64,000 nucleotides of DNA from RGIG8700 sp045648505 (GTDB lineage Bacteria; Bacillota; Clostridia; RGIG6154), in NCBI GenBank assembly GCA_045648505.1, contig JAZROD010000049.1, positions 1 to 64,000 of the forward strand, written 5' to 3'. Shown here one piece after another: positions 63,395 to 64,000 of the stretch (position 1 is its first letter; each line of letters starts with the position of its first letter). The position numbers were made by a program, and so were the translations under genes. The notes under the pieces are model-generated. The model saw only the letters and a program-made list of their open reading frames with translations. It had not been told where the DNA came from and did no database searches.

Positions 63395-64000
63395 TTAATC
63401 TTTTATATTAATGTGTTTTGTGTACTCAGTGAAATACATCAGAGCAAGTCCTTGTCCCCATGTCTGAATTCGATGTTCGCAAATGATATTGTACTCTGCT
63501 TCATTTCGCATAACCGGCGTTCCCGCTGAGATATTATTTACTTGTCCATCTTCATCAACATTGAATATTAAAGCATCTTTCATTTTATTCCATGTTTCTA
63601 AATGCCTTTTATCCAGGACTCCAAGTCTTACCCCTTTTAATATTGCATATCCAAAACCATACGCACTTGAATACTCAAGATATGAAAATGTTCCATCAAG
63701 AACTGTGCGCCATGTTCCATTCTCTGTCTGGTACGGTCTAATTGCATCTAACAATTTATCAAGGCAACCTATCAACTCGGGATTTACATCAATATAATCA
63801 AGCATTTCGACTATCGCCACAGCAACCCATGCATTCGCTCTTCCCCATTTGCAACCAATATATGATTTTTCCGTTTCATCCCATCCATGATACAAAAGAC
63901 CATCTTCATCCTGAAGTACATTAATATGTATCACAAGTTGTTGCATTGCTTCGTCTATATATTTCTGTTCTCCTGTAAGTTTTCCCATATATGCCAGAAA
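63395..64000 (-). CDS. GH105-like unsaturated uronyl hydrolase (start beyond window)
   Basis: The 3' end of a gene whose frame is open through base 64000, giving about 200 C-terminal residues. It is an (alpha/alpha)6 barrel: LYHGWDETEKSY, KWGRANAWVAVAIVEML (typical W-x-R-x-N-x-W), and late GTPVMRNEAEY and WGQGLALMYF. This is the YteR/YesR (GH105) pattern of unsaturated rhamnogalacturonyl or uronyl hydrolases, related to but distinct from the GH88 enzyme at 16685-17824. It heads the transporter and surface-protein operon in this window. Signal peptide status is unknown since the N-terminus is missing. Confidence 0.88.
   Translation of the reverse strand, partial: FLAYMGKLTGEQKYIDEAMQQLVIHINVLQDEDGLLYHGWDETEKSYIGCKWGRANAWVAVAIVEMLDYIDVNPELIGCLDKLLDAIRPYQTENGTWRTVLDGTFSYLEYSSAYGFGYAILKGVRLGVLDKRHLETWNKMKDALIFNVDEDGQVNNISAGTPVMRNEAEYNIICEHRIQTWGQGLALMYFTEYTKHINIKD

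Noticed and set aside
1..64000. CRISPR arrays, tRNA or rRNA genes, known riboswitches
   Set aside because: No regularly spaced repeats, no cloverleaf-like sequence and no conserved riboswitch cores noticed on either strand; a covariance search was not possible.

Overview
This 64-kb window is AT-rich DNA with strong AAGGAGG-type ribosome binding sites. Every confidently called gene lies on the minus strand, so transcription runs from high to low coordinates. Surface proteins carry S-layer homology (SLH) domains and simple Gram-positive signal peptides, the solute-binding protein is a lipoprotein, and an electron-transfer flavoprotein serves an anaerobic-type oxidase. Together these point to an anaerobic, low-GC Gram-positive of the Clostridia, probably a gut or rumen polysaccharide degrader. 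A pectin- or glycosaminoglycan-degrading SLH-bearing lineage (Monoglobus-like) would fit, but that is a guess from gene content.

Layout. (1) 1-372: the N-terminal part of an OmpR/PhoB-type response regulator, cut by the window edge. (2) 640-6720: a mobile-element module. It holds three overlapping large serine recombinase genes, a small DUF6870-like protein, a 25-bp inverted repeat, an unexplained GC-richer stretch, and a small HTH regulator with a perfect palindromic operator at its own promoter. (3) 6720-7690: about 1 kb of AT-rich DNA with hairpins and no convincing gene, then an HU gene. (4) 8160-20541: a sugar and uronate operon. It contains FucU, a polysaccharide deacetylase, KduD, a GH1 enzyme, KdgK, KdgA, a KduI fused to an N-terminal module, a TIM-barrel isomerase, an acetylesterase, a GH88 unsaturated glucuronyl hydrolase, a DUF2264 protein and a GDSL esterase. 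(5) 20586-21160: decayed gene remnants. (6) 21197-29058: a seven-gene operon of a flavin oxidase, an Fe-S protein and a single-chain EtfB-EtfA, interleaved with IolB, a PfkB kinase, a class II aldolase and an FGGY kinase. (7) 29103-33004: an oxidoreductase, NagA and a NagB-like enzyme, with four more remnants between them. (8) 33018-43670: esterase, circularly permuted GH3, beta-propeller lactonase-like protein, RraA-like protein, SDR, UxuA, cupin, and a 1197-aa leaderless lyase-like enzyme. (9) 43763-59917: five large secreted proteins built from LVIVD beta-propellers, SLH domains and pectate-lyase-type beta-helices. (10) 59947-64000: an Lpl-type sugar ABC transporter (two permeases and a lipoprotein, no ATPase) and the end of a GH105-like hydrolase gene.

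How it works together (inference). Wall-anchored beta-helix and propeller proteins bind and cut a uronate-containing polysaccharide. The Lpl transporter imports unsaturated oligosaccharides, and leaderless enzymes (GH105, GH88, DUF2264, the 1197-aa lyase-like protein, GH3, GH1, esterases) finish them in the cytoplasm. The released unsaturated uronate goes through KduI, KduD, KdgK and KdgA to pyruvate and glyceraldehyde 3-phosphate, and UxuA feeds the same pool. NagA and NagB-like genes beside GH88 suggest that hexosamine may also be released, so the target could be a glycosaminoglycan-like or mixed polymer rather than plain pectin.

The most unusual points are: the flavin oxidase/EtfBA/inositol-type operon, which matches no pathway I can name; the KduI fusion with a perfect internal ribosome binding site; the domain-shuffled propeller/SLH/beta-helix surface proteins; the decayed duplicate gene fragments in nearly every large gap; and the position of the whole locus directly beside a triple serine recombinase module, which raises the possibility that it is mobile cargo.
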